This document shows, one piece after another, positions 1-6,649 of a stretch of 9,407 nucleotides of DNA. The stretch comes from Candidatus Poribacteria bacterium (lineage in GTDB: Bacteria > Poribacteria > WGA-4E > GCA-2687025), in contig JAQBWJ010000036.1 of assembly GCA_027625215.1 (NCBI GenBank), forward strand, positions 1 to 9,407. Direction: 5' to 3'. Every line of letters begins with the position of its first letter. Position 1 is the first letter of the stretch. The notes under the pieces were generated by a model. The model worked only from the letters and a program-made list of their open reading frames with translations, was not told where the DNA came from and searched no databases. The translations under genes were made by a program, and so were the position numbers.

Positions 1-55
1 GCTCGTGGACGACGCGCCACGAATGCCCGACGCGCTTCAGAACGGTCGTGCCTCG
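1..55 (-). pseudogene. Out-of-frame continuation of the SnoaL-like gene, cut by the left edge
   Basis: Read on the minus strand in the frame whose codon covers bases 55-53, the sequence gives RGTTVLKRVGHSWRVVHE. This is the expected C-terminal beta-strand pair of a SnoaL domain (G-x-T-x-V-L ... W-R-V-V-H-E-H). It has no start of its own and only makes sense fused to the frame at 37-351. Restoring one C on the minus strand near positions 54-55 (GGCGA to GGCCGA) would give ...SGSGRGTTVLKRV..., a continuous normal protein. The end of the gene lies outside the window. A true one-base deletion and an assembly error cannot be told apart here. Confidence 0.7.
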
Positions 56-351
56 CCGGAACCGGACACCGCTTTGCCGTCGATCCTGCCCGTCCACGAG
101 AAGTCGTAGACGCACGCGGCAACTTCGTTCGATTCCGCCAACCAGACGATGTTCTCAATCGAGTATGTCTCATCGCGGATCGTATCGAAGTTGCGACGGA
201 TCGCGGCATCAATCGCCGACTTGCCGATATGGACGGACTCGTTGCTGAACAGGTAGACCGCGTCGTCGTCGATCAACGAAAGGACGGCGTCTACGTCGTG
301 CCGATTCGTCGTCTTCTCGTAATTCCGCATGAACTGATCGGCGGATTGCAT
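37..351 (-). CDS. SnoaL-like (NTF2-fold) protein, prematurely ended by a frameshift
   Basis: The 104-residue frame begins MQSADQFMRNYEKTTNRHD, with a region near residues 10-30 (the N-terminal helix, then DAVLSLIDDDAVYLF) typical of the SnoaL/NTF2-like ketosteroid-isomerase fold. Members are small cone-shaped domains acting as isomerases, hydrolases or ligand binders; the substrate cannot be predicted. The start at 349-351 is preceded on the minus strand by GGGGA about 4 nt upstream, a modest ribosome site. It lies 42 bp after the flippase stop, so it is probably the third gene of the minus-strand operon. The frame ends with SGSGEARPF, just where the family normally continues with a G-R-G-T-x-V-L strand. 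That strand is present in another frame (see the adjacent feature), so this reading is probably a broken or mis-sequenced gene rather than a true short protein. Family call is fairly sure; intactness is doubtful. Confidence 0.7.
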   Translation of the reverse strand: MQSADQFMRNYEKTTNRHDVDAVLSLIDDDAVYLFSNESVHIGKSAIDAAIRRNFDTIRDETYSIENIVWLAESNEVAACVYDFSWTGRIDGKAVSGSGEARPF

Positions 352-393
352 CGGTTCCCCACGAAACTCGACGTACAGGTGTCATTATTACGC

Positions 394-1851
394 CTACGCG
401 CCGAGCCTGAAGTCGTCCTTTCGCAAGCCTCTCGCCGCATAGAGTAAAGCAAAAACGACCGCGACGGCAACGGGAACCTGCAAAAAGAGGCTCCAAGCGC
501 GAGTCAGCCACAGCGCGACGCCCAATCCGACCCACGAGACGGATACCTGCAACCAGAACACCGGGCGGCTCCACCGGGAGAGTTTAAGGCGGATGTAAAC
601 GGTTCCCGCAACGACGAGGAACGCCTCGCTCCCGACCAACGCCCACGCCGCGCCGACGTGAGCGTATCGAGGCATCAGGAAGGCGTTCAGCAAGATGTTG
701 ATCGCCGTCGTCAACGCGATCAATGCGAGCAACGCGCGACGGTGGTTCGCCGCGCGGAGGGTGTTCACCAAAATCGCCGTGAAGAACATCCAGGGCAACA
801 CCCATGCGAGCGACGCCAACGCCGCGTCCGCCGTGCCGGTAGGGTAACGCGCGTCGGGATAGAGCAAGGCGATCAACTTCGGGGCGATGGCGGCGGTGAT
901 CATCGCCAGCGGGACGCCCGTCGCCGCCATGATGCGCCACAACCCCGTGTAAAGCGCGGACAGTGACTGCGCCTCCTCATCGGATTCGGTCTGACCCGAT
1001 ACGAGTCGGGAGATTCGAGGGTACGCGGCGCTCATGATCGCGCCGGGCAGGATCGTCAACGCCATCACCCAACTGTACGCGATGCCGTACCACGCGACCG
1101 CCTCCGCGCCTCGGTCGCTCCACCGTTCCAGTAGGATCGTGTCGATGCGATAGTAGAGTAGGATCAGACCGTTGGCGAACCAGAAGGGGAACGTCAATCG
1201 GGCGAAATCGCGCCACTCGTTCCAACGGAATCGCGGGATGATCGGAGTGAACTTCACCGCGACGAACGCCACCGTCAGCCCGACATGCGCGACGGACGCG
1301 ATGAAGATGACGATGCAGAACAACCGCATCGTGCCGATCCCGAACACGAACAGTCCGCCGCCGATAAGAACGACGATCAACCGTTCCACCAAGACGACAG
1401 CGGACTCGTACCCCATGCGTTCGCGCGCGCGGAAGACGGTGTATAGGGCGGAGGCAAACCCGTTCAACGCGACCGATCCGCCGAGCCACCAGACGTACTC
1501 GGCGCGTTCGGGGTCGTAGCGGTTCACCCAAATGTAGACGGCGGACGCAACCATCACCGACAAACTCAACAGCAGGCGCATCCCGACGGCGACGCCGAGC
1601 GTTTGCCGCGCACGGTCGGGTTCGAGGTGGAGGCGTCTCAGCAGGGGATCGTGGATGCCGAACTCCGCAAACGCTCCGAAGATGCCGACCGTCGCCGCCG
1701 CGACGAAGTAGACGCCCAACGTCGCCGACTCGACGTACCACGGGAGAATGACGATCAACCCGAACGACAGCGCCTTGCCGATGAAGTGCGCCCCAAACAG
1801 CGACGCCGCGTTACGCATGATCGAGCGGGGTTGGGTCGTGGGGTCGTTCAT
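394..1851 (-). CDS. Polysaccharide flippase, Wzx/MATE-like (MOP superfamily)
   Basis: This 485-residue membrane protein shows about 14 hydrophobic segments: a pair near residues 15-66, then regularly spaced stretches to the C-terminal segment ending LLYAARGL. The layout, the length and the motif FPFWFANGLILLYYRIDTILL after the sixth segment (compare G-x-P ... R-I-D in the PST/Wzx family) fit a lipid-linked oligosaccharide flippase of the inner membrane. Such proteins move undecaprenyl-linked repeat units outward for O-antigen, capsule or exopolysaccharide. I place the start at MNDPTTQ (1849-1851). A longer open frame reaches 2049, but it runs into the ATPase gene in another frame. The chosen ATG shares bases with the ATPase stop (ATGA), implying translational coupling. 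No glycosyltransferase or polymerase gene is in view, so the exported glycan is unknown. A peptidoglycan lipid II flippase or a drug/sodium antiporter of the same superfamily is less likely. Confidence 0.85.
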   Translation of the reverse strand: MNDPTTQPRSIMRNAASLFGAHFIGKALSFGLIVILPWYVESATLGVYFVAAATVGIFGAFAEFGIHDPLLRRLHLEPDRARQTLGVAVGMRLLLSLSVMVASAVYIWVNRYDPERAEYVWWLGGSVALNGFASALYTVFRARERMGYESAVVLVERLIVVLIGGGLFVFGIGTMRLFCIVIFIASVAHVGLTVAFVAVKFTPIIPRFRWNEWRDFARLTFPFWFANGLILLYYRIDTILLERWSDRGAEAVAWYGIAYSWVMALTILPGAIMSAAYPRISRLVSGQTESDEEAQSLSALYTGLWRIMAATGVPLAMITAAIAPKLIALLYPDARYPTGTADAALASLAWVLPWMFFTAILVNTLRAANHRRALLALIALTTAINILLNAFLMPRYAHVGAAWALVGSEAFLVVAGTVYIRLKLSRWSRPVFWLQVSVSWVGLGVALWLTRAWSLFLQVPVAVAVVFALLYAARGLRKDDFRLGA

Positions 1852-2633
1852 AGTTCGATGGCGACGCGGGGGTGTCCCTGATCGGTTTGGAACGCCGCCG
1901 ATACGTCGAACGTGTCCTGAATCACGTTGGGGCGCGCCATCTCCTCGACAGTGCCGAACGCGAGACGCTTGCCGTCGCGGAGGAACAGGAGGCGGTCGCA
2001 GAAGCGGTACGCGAGGTTCAGATCGTGGACGACGACAACGACCGTCCATCCCTTCGATTCGACCAACTGCCGCACCAAACGCATCAGTTCGCCCTGATAC
2101 TTCACGTCGAGGTGCGCCGTCGGTTCATCCAACAGGACGACGCTCGGCTCTTGAGCGAGCAGTTGGGCGAGGAACATGCGTTGACGTTCGACGCCGCTGA
2201 GGGTGTGGGCGGGGCGTTCGGCGATGTCGGTCAGACGCATGTCGATGAGGGTATTTTCGACGGCTTGGTGGTCGTCGGGGGTCATCTTTGCGTAGATGGG
2301 ACGGTGGGCGAAGCGTCCCATACGGATCACCTCGCGGACGGAAAGTTCCAGTGAAAACTCGGTGTGCTGCGGGATGACGCCCATTTTCAACGCCAACTCG
2401 CGGCGCGAATAACGTCGAAGCGAGACGCCTTCCAGCCGGATTTCACCCGACACGGGTTGGATCACCCCCGCCAACGCCCGCAACAAGGTGGACTTGCCCG
2501 CGCCGTTCGGACCCAATATGCCCGTCACCTCGCCGCGACGAAATTCGCAGGACACGTCGGTCAGGATCGGCGTCTTGCGGATCGAGACGTTGAGGCGGTC
2601 GGCGATCAGCGGGGGTTGGGTGTCGTTCGGCAT
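1848..2633 (-). CDS. ABC transporter ATP-binding protein, FecE/HmuV/BtuD type
   Basis: This 261-residue nucleotide-binding domain protein has Walker A GPNGAGKST (residues 41-49), Q-loop Q89, signature LSGVERQR (145-152), Walker B VVLLDEP with E170, D-loop around D176, and switch H203. Length and sequence (GVIPQHTEFSLELSVREVIRMGR; VVVHDLNLAYRFCDRLLFLRDG) match the ATPases that energise uptake of siderophores, heme or cobalamin. The start is well fixed: an in-frame TAA lies 21 nt upstream (2652-2654) with no other start codon between. No clear Shine-Dalgarno site is seen, so translation may be weak or leaderless. It is the first gene of the minus-strand operon, with neither permease nor binding protein in the window, and overlaps the flippase by ATGA. 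The fourth signature residue, normally glycine, is valine (V148; codon GTC), which may impair ATP hydrolysis. Substrate is unknown; a role in envelope glycan export is possible from context only. Confidence 0.9.
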   Translation of the reverse strand: MPNDTQPPLIADRLNVSIRKTPILTDVSCEFRRGEVTGILGPNGAGKSTLLRALAGVIQPVSGEIRLEGVSLRRYSRRELALKMGVIPQHTEFSLELSVREVIRMGRFAHRPIYAKMTPDDHQAVENTLIDMRLTDIAERPAHTLSGVERQRMFLAQLLAQEPSVVLLDEPTAHLDVKYQGELMRLVRQLVESKGWTVVVVVHDLNLAYRFCDRLLFLRDGKRLAFGTVEEMARPNVIQDTFDVSAAFQTDQGHPRVAIEL

Positions 2634-2734
2634 TTGGCGGTTTCGTGAGGATTATTGATGTGTTGTCGCGCGCCGTCTCAAGGTGGACGAGGGAGTGATA
2701 CCAGAATGAGAGGCGGAAGTCACGTCAGATTTGG

Positions 2735-2765
2735 TGAGTGAACACGTTTTCGGGGTGTTCACTCA
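2735..2765. promoter_or_regulatory. Perfect 11-bp inverted repeat, candidate operator
   Basis: The arms TGAGTGAACAC (2735-2745) and GTGTTCACTCA (2755-2765) are exact reverse complements with a 9-nt spacer, GTTTTCGGG. The centre-to-centre distance of the arms is 20 bp, close to two helical turns, so a dimeric regulator could bind both on one DNA face. It could also form an RNA hairpin if transcribed. It lacks a trailing T-run in either direction that would mark an intrinsic terminator. It sits about 100 bp upstream of the ATPase start and 205 bp upstream of the oxidoreductase start. Confidence 0.6.
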
Positions 2766-2815
2766 TGGAATCGAGTCGTGGCGGGGGGTTTCCGCGATTT
2801 GGAGCCGAATATGGG

Positions 2816-2866
2816 GTTCACTTGAGCCCACTTGTGCCCACTTTTTGTTTACTTGTGTTCACCCCC
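2816..2866. repeat. Degenerate 10-bp direct repeats (consensus G-Y-Y-Y-A-C-T-T-G-T)
   Basis: Five consecutive units are seen: GTTCACTTGA (2816-2825), GCCCACTTGT (2826-2835), GCCCACTTTTT (2836-2846, one base longer), GTTTACTTGT (2847-2856) and GTTCACCCCC (2857-2866, sharing only the first half). The core ACTT is kept in four units. A period of 10-11 bp matches one turn of DNA, so equal faces of each unit are aligned. The GTTCAC half also occurs in the inverted repeat at 2735-2765. This could be an array of binding half-sites or simply a slippage-prone tandem repeat. It is too short in unit and lacks spacers, so it is not a CRISPR array. Confidence 0.6.
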
Positions 2867-2881
2867 GTCGCCAAGGGGTGA
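2859..2881. repeat. Short 7-bp inverted repeat in the oxidoreductase leader
   Basis: TCACCCC (2859-2865) pairs exactly with GGGGTGA (2875-2881) around a 9-nt loop, with one further possible G-U pair outside. It overlaps the last 10-bp repeat unit and lies about 90 bp before the oxidoreductase start, so it could be a leader hairpin or another operator. A stem of this size in GC-rich DNA may be chance. Confidence 0.4.
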
Positions 2882-2960
2882 GGTGTATGTGTCGTGTGGA
2901 TCATGGTATCGTGGCGGCAGGTGGAAGAACGAAGATTCAGATGATCGTTTTCATGCAAAA

Positions 2961-2965
2961 GAGGG
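2961..2965 (+). promoter_or_regulatory. Ribosome binding site that decides the oxidoreductase start
   Basis: GAGGG lies 5 nt before the ATG at 2971. In-frame ATGs at 2953 and 2941 are upstream of or too close to this site to use it, so it selects 2971, in agreement with where the Rossmann-fold similarity begins. Confidence 0.7.
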
Positions 2966-2970
2966 CATCA

Positions 2971-4107
2971 ATGGCGGAAGCAACCAAAGTCGGCGTGATC
3001 GGGTGCGGCGCGGTCAGCGGCGCGTATCTCGGCAATTCCAAGAAGTTCAGCGCGTTCGATATCGTCGCCGTCGCGGACTTGCGGCTGGATGCGGCGAAGG
3101 CGCGGGCGGAAGAGTACGGCATCCCGAAGGCGTGTACGCCGGACGAACTGCTCGCGGACGACGAGATCGAAATCGTCATCGTGCTGACGCCGCATAAGGC
3201 GCATGGGCCCGTCGGCATCTCCGTTGTCGAGGCGGGTAAGAGCGTCCACATTGAAAAACCGTTATCCGTCAAATTGGAAGACGCGCAGACGATGATGCGG
3301 GTCGCCAAACAGAACGGCGTGAGGGTCAGCGCCGCGCCGGACACCTTCTTCGGCGGGGCGTGGCAGACTGCGCGAAAACTGATCGACGGCGGCGCGATTG
3401 GCGAACCGATTGGCGCGTTCTCGTGCATCCAGATTCGGGGCGGGGGGCCCTGGAAGGGCGGGGAGTCCGCCGCCGCGCCGCAACGCGAGGGGTACGTCAG
3501 TTTCTACGCGACGGACTTCTTCGAGTTCGGCGTGACGTGGCTGTTCGACCGGGGACCCTACTATCTTCACGCGCTCATCAACCTGTTGGGACCCGTCGCG
3601 CGGGTGTCCGGCTCGGCGCGGAACACATGGACGGAACGCGACCGTCGCGGCACGAAGGTCGAGTGTCACACGCCGACGAACTTCTCCGGCACGCTCGACT
3701 TTGCGAACGGCGCGGTCTGCACGTTCATCAACTCGTCGGACGTGATCGGCGTCGGGTTGCCGCACATCGAAATCTACGGCAGCGAAGGCTCGCTGCGGTG
3801 CATCGACCCGAACAACTTCGGGGGAAAACTGCACCTTCGCAAGGCGGACAGCGACCAGACGGTTGAGATTGAGCCGGAGTTCGGGTACTTGGGGAACGGG
3901 CGCGGGGTCGGTGTCGCGGATTTGGCGAACGCGATCAAGAGCGGGCGACCGCACCGTTGCGCGGGCGAGATGGGCTATCACACCGCCGATATCTGCCACG
4001 CGCTGCACACCTCGTCGTCGGAGGAACGGCACATCCACCTTGACAGCACCTGCGATCAACCCGCCGCGCTGCCTCAAGGTTTGGCGGACTGGGAGATCGA
4101 CGACTGA
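2971..4107 (+). CDS. Gfo/Idh/MocA family NAD(P)-dependent oxidoreductase
   Basis: This is a 378-residue protein of the normal length for sugar or inositol dehydrogenases of this family. The N-terminal Rossmann fold opens KVGVIGCGAVSGAY (G11-x-G13), with D36 at the end of the second strand (VAVADL), an acidic residue that usually favours NAD over NADP. The family signature EKPLSV follows at residues 95-100, with K96 the expected catalytic lysine. The C-terminal half contains FDRGPYYLHALINLLGPV, the substrate-domain helix that carries the usual active-site residues, and ends in the STC(D/E)-x-P-A-x-L-P segment seen in one branch of the family. There is no signal peptide, so it acts in the cytoplasm. 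The true substrate is unknown; a sugar or glycoside hydroxyl is likely. Its stop TGA (4105-4107) shares a base with the GH31 start ATG, so it heads a coupled operon and probably acts on the same sugar. Confidence 0.92.
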   Translation: MAEATKVGVIGCGAVSGAYLGNSKKFSAFDIVAVADLRLDAAKARAEEYGIPKACTPDELLADDEIEIVIVLTPHKAHGPVGISVVEAGKSVHIEKPLSVKLEDAQTMMRVAKQNGVRVSAAPDTFFGGAWQTARKLIDGGAIGEPIGAFSCIQIRGGGPWKGGESAAAPQREGYVSFYATDFFEFGVTWLFDRGPYYLHALINLLGPVARVSGSARNTWTERDRRGTKVECHTPTNFSGTLDFANGAVCTFINSSDVIGVGLPHIEIYGSEGSLRCIDPNNFGGKLHLRKADSDQTVEIEPEFGYLGNGRGVGVADLANAIKSGRPHRCAGEMGYHTADICHALHTSSSEERHIHLDSTCDQPAALPQGLADWEIDD

Positions 4108-6200
4108 TGGCTGTCCAGAATCGGACACTCTTGCCGAGTCAGTGGATGGAGACGCATCGCGGGGTTTGGCGGATCAACGCGGGGGAGGAACAGGCGTTCA
4201 CCCCGCTTGGGTTTCTCGGCATCCCACCGAAAACGGACGCCATCGCGGGGATGGACGAGGCGGCGTTTCCGTTCGCGGAACGGTCGCCCGTGCTGGATCG
4301 GGCGGGGGCGTCCGGCACCGTGATTCGCTTCCCGCTGGAACGGGACGAGCGGGTCTACGGGTTCGGGCTGCATTTTCGGCGGTTGAACCACCGCAATCAG
4401 GTGATGCAGTTGCAGGTGGATCACTACGGCGGACGAGACGACGGGCGAACGCACGCCTCGTTCCCGTTCTACGTCACGAGTCGCGGGTACGGGGTGCTGT
4501 TGAACACGGCGAAGGTCGTCACGGTTGATGTCGGCACGTCGGTGCGGCGAGACGATCCCAAACCGCCTCCCGTGCGCGACCGGAACATGGATCGCGCGTG
4601 GGACTCGCAGCCTCCGGCGAACAGTATCGAATTCAACGTGCCCGCATCGGGCGTCGAGGTGATTGTGTTCGGTGGGAATCAGCCGCTGGACGCGGTTCGG
4701 CGGTACAACCTGTACTGCGGGGGCGGGTTTCTGCCGCCGCGATGGGGGTTGGGGTTTTGGCATCGCGTGCCGACGTTGTATTCGGACGAGCAGGTCGAGG
4801 CAGAGGTGAACGAGTTCCGCGAGCGAGGTTTCCCGTTGGATGTCGTCGGGCTGGAACCGGGTTGGCATAGTAAGTCTTACCCGTGCACGTTCGAGTGGGA
4901 CGAGGGGCGGTTCCCAAACCCATCCGCGTTCGTCAAACGGATGGATGAACTCGGCGTGCGGGTCAACCTATGGGAAAACCCATACGTGTCGCCTGAGTCG
5001 GGGCTGTACGAGACGATGGAACCGTTATCGGGGTCGCACACGGTTTGGGGCGGACTCGTGCCGGATTTCACGATGCCCGAAGCGCGAGAAGCGTTGTCCG
5101 ACCACCGTCGGCAGGAGCACGTTGTGATCGGCGTTTCCGGGTACAAACTCGATGAGGTGGACGGCTACGACAAGTGGTTATGGCCCCACCACGCGACGTT
5201 TCCCTCCGGTCGATCCGGCGAGGAGATGCGTCAGACGTATGGGATTCAACTTCAAAAACTGACGAGCGACCTGTACCGCACCGTCAATCGGCGGACGTAC
5301 GGGCTGGTGCGCGGGTCGTACATCGGCGCGTCGTCGCTGCCGTACGCGCTCTACTCGGACGCATACGATCATAAGACGTTTATCACGGCGTTGTGCAACT
5401 GCGGGTTCAGCGGGTTGTTGTGGTCGCCGGAGGTGCGTAGCGGCGCGGACGCCGACGACTGGATGCGTCGGATGCAGACCGTCTGCTTCTCTCCGATGGC
5501 GATGCTGAACGCCTGGGCGAGCAAGACCAAGCCCTGGGATTTTCCCCATATCGCCGACGCGGTGAGAGACGCGATGCTCTTGCGGATGCGGTTCCTGCCG
5601 TATTTGTATTCGGCGTTCGCGCGGTATCGTGAGGACGGGACGCCGCCGTTTCGCGCGATGCCGTTGGAAGGCGTCGAGGGCGAATCCGTCGCCGACGGGA
5701 CGTTGGATGATACAGCGAACCCGTATGCGTCGCGCGCCGTGATCGAACGCGCCGACCAGTACCTGATGGGTGATTCCGTCCTCGTTGCGCCGCTGTTTCG
5801 CGGGGAGACGACGCGGGAAGTCGCGTTTCCCGATGGCGCGTGGTTTGATTTCTACACGGGTAAACACGTTTCGCATGGCGGCGTTCAACAGGTGTCCGCG
5901 CCGTTGGAACGGATACCGCTGTTTGTGCGCGACGGCGGGATCATCCCCCTGATGCCGGAGATGGAACACATACCGAAGGCGGATCGAAACGTGCCGTTGG
6001 AGGTTCGCGCGTACGGGACGAAGGACGGCGTGTTTCGTCTCTACGATGACGACGGCGAGACGTTTGACTTCGAGCGCGGCGACTGCTCGTGGACGACATT
6101 GCGGACGGTCGGGGGCAACGGTGAGATCGAGGCGGCTGACCGATACTGGTTCTATGATCCCTCAAGGTTTGAATGGAAACGGATGACGGACGACGCATGA
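4107..6200 (+). CDS. Glycoside hydrolase family 31 alpha-glycosidase
   Basis: This 697-residue retaining alpha-glycosidase has an N-terminal beta-sandwich with the GH31 motif ERVYGFGLHFRRLNHRNQ, a (beta/alpha)8 barrel, and a C-terminal beta-sandwich (GGIIPLMPEM ... FRLYDDDGETFDFERG). The nucleophile is assigned to D349 in GYKLDEVDG, matching the K-x-D-x-x-E type motif of E. coli YicI. The acid/base is assigned to D418 in LYSDAYDH, 69 residues later, with R402 of RGSYIG 16 residues before it, spacings close to those I recall for YicI. The acid/base context differs from the usual W-x-G-D. There is no signal peptide, so the enzyme is cytoplasmic and acts on imported oligosaccharides or glycosides. 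Specificity (glucose, xylose or galactose) cannot be read here. It overlaps the upstream oxidoreductase by one base and the downstream lipoprotein by four (ATGA), so all three are probably co-translated. Confidence 0.92.
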   Translation: MAVQNRTLLPSQWMETHRGVWRINAGEEQAFTPLGFLGIPPKTDAIAGMDEAAFPFAERSPVLDRAGASGTVIRFPLERDERVYGFGLHFRRLNHRNQVMQLQVDHYGGRDDGRTHASFPFYVTSRGYGVLLNTAKVVTVDVGTSVRRDDPKPPPVRDRNMDRAWDSQPPANSIEFNVPASGVEVIVFGGNQPLDAVRRYNLYCGGGFLPPRWGLGFWHRVPTLYSDEQVEAEVNEFRERGFPLDVVGLEPGWHSKSYPCTFEWDEGRFPNPSAFVKRMDELGVRVNLWENPYVSPESGLYETMEPLSGSHTVWGGLVPDFTMPEAREALSDHRRQEHVVIGVSGYKLDEVDGYDKWLWPHHATFPSGRSGEEMRQTYGIQLQKLTSDLYRTVNRRTYGLVRGSYIGASSLPYALYSDAYDHKTFITALCNCGFSGLLWSPEVRSGADADDWMRRMQTVCFSPMAMLNAWASKTKPWDFPHIADAVRDAMLLRMRFLPYLYSAFARYREDGTPPFRAMPLEGVEGESVADGTLDDTANPYASRAVIERADQYLMGDSVLVAPLFRGETTREVAFPDGAWFDFYTGKHVSHGGVQQVSAPLERIPLFVRDGGIIPLMPEMEHIPKADRNVPLEVRAYGTKDGVFRLYDDDGETFDFERGDCSWTTLRTVGGNGEIEAADRYWFYDPSRFEWKRMTDDA

Positions 6201-6649
6201 CCAAGCAAAAAACGTTGAGCGCACTGACAAGCGTGGTCGCCGTGATCGCGCTGTTTGTCGGGTGCGGCGCGAAGGAATCGCTCATCCGCATCGACCAACA
6301 GGCGACGATGGACGTGCGCTACCCCGACAAACTCGGCGGCGCGACCGCGACGACCATCGTGTTGGACGCGAAGAAGTCGATCCGAAAAATCGTCGTGGTG
6401 CCGCGTCGTCCGCTGAGGGACTTTCAGATGCAAGTCCGCACCGCCCCGACGGAATGGGAAACGGTGCAGACGTACAAAGGACGCTTCGACACCCCCGTCA
6501 CGGGTCGGGTCGATATCATCGGCGACGCGGTGCGGGTTGTCGAGTTGAGCCCGTCGATTCGCACCGATTCGGGTCCCGCCGTCGCGGGTACGGGGGGCTC
6601 CATCGAAACGATCCTGGTCTATGGGCCCACTGTGCCATCTGCCGAATAA
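6197..6649 (+). CDS. Small lipoprotein, probable discoidin-like (F5/8 type C) domain
   Basis: This 150-residue product has a charged start MTKQK, a hydrophobic run (LTSVVAVIALFVG) and a cysteine at residue 23, fitting a type II signal peptide. The lipobox LFVGC has F rather than L at -3, slightly off consensus. The mature part resembles a galactose-binding-like beta-sandwich: a strand IRKIVVVP, then DFQMQVRT with W in TEWETVQTY, a VRVVELSP strand and the closing SIETILVYGP, which matches the typical 'I-x-E-I-x-V-Y-G' end of F5/8 type C domains. This assignment is by pattern only. The start at 6197 overlaps the GH31 stop (ATGA), and the longer in-frame start at 6173 would spoil the signal peptide. 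As a membrane-anchored envelope protein in a sugar operon, it could bind the glycan or help its capture. No enzyme motif is visible. Confidence 0.7.
   Translation: MTKQKTLSALTSVVAVIALFVGCGAKESLIRIDQQATMDVRYPDKLGGATATTIVLDAKKSIRKIVVVPRRPLRDFQMQVRTAPTEWETVQTYKGRFDTPVTGRVDIIGDAVRVVELSPSIRTDSGPAVAGTGGSIETILVYGPTVPSAE

Larger units (their letters stand above)
2634..2970. promoter_or_regulatory. Divergent intergenic region between two operons
   Basis: No credible gene lies in these 337 bases: the frame open from 2731 lacks a ribosome site, and family similarity starts only at 2971. Both flanking operons point away, so both promoters should lie here. The region holds two inverted repeats (2735-2765 and 2859-2881), a run of 10-bp direct repeats (2816-2866), and the octamer GTGTTCAC at 2755-2762 and 2855-2862 in the same orientation plus its reverse complement at 2738-2745. 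I could not pick convincing -35/-10 pairs by eye. The density of repeated half-sites suggests control by a dimeric DNA-binding protein encoded elsewhere. Confidence 0.6.

Noticed and set aside
394..2049. Longer 551-residue flippase beginning at 2049
   Set aside because: Its first 66 residues are an arginine- and proline-rich out-of-frame reading of the ATPase gene. The ATG at 1849-1851 overlaps the ATPase stop and starts a normal Wzx N-terminus.
2816..2866. CRISPR-like repeat
   Set aside because: Units are 10 bp with no spacers, and no cas gene is near.
2731..2970. 80-residue N-terminal extension of the oxidoreductase
   Set aside because: It reads through the palindrome and the 10-bp repeats, has no ribosome site at 2731 and no family similarity. 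GAGGG lies just before the ATG at 2971.
3262..4128. 288-residue minus-strand open frame
   Set aside because: It is antisense to the oxidoreductase, very rich in Arg/Val/Asp and has no recognisable motif: a shadow of GC-rich coding DNA.
4074..4868. 264-residue minus-strand open frame
   Set aside because: Antisense to the GH31 gene, Arg/Pro-rich with no motif and no operon context.
6173..6196. Upstream in-frame start for the lipoprotein
   Set aside because: It would add eight charged residues before the signal peptide, while the ATG at 6197 overlaps the GH31 stop as in the rest of the operon.
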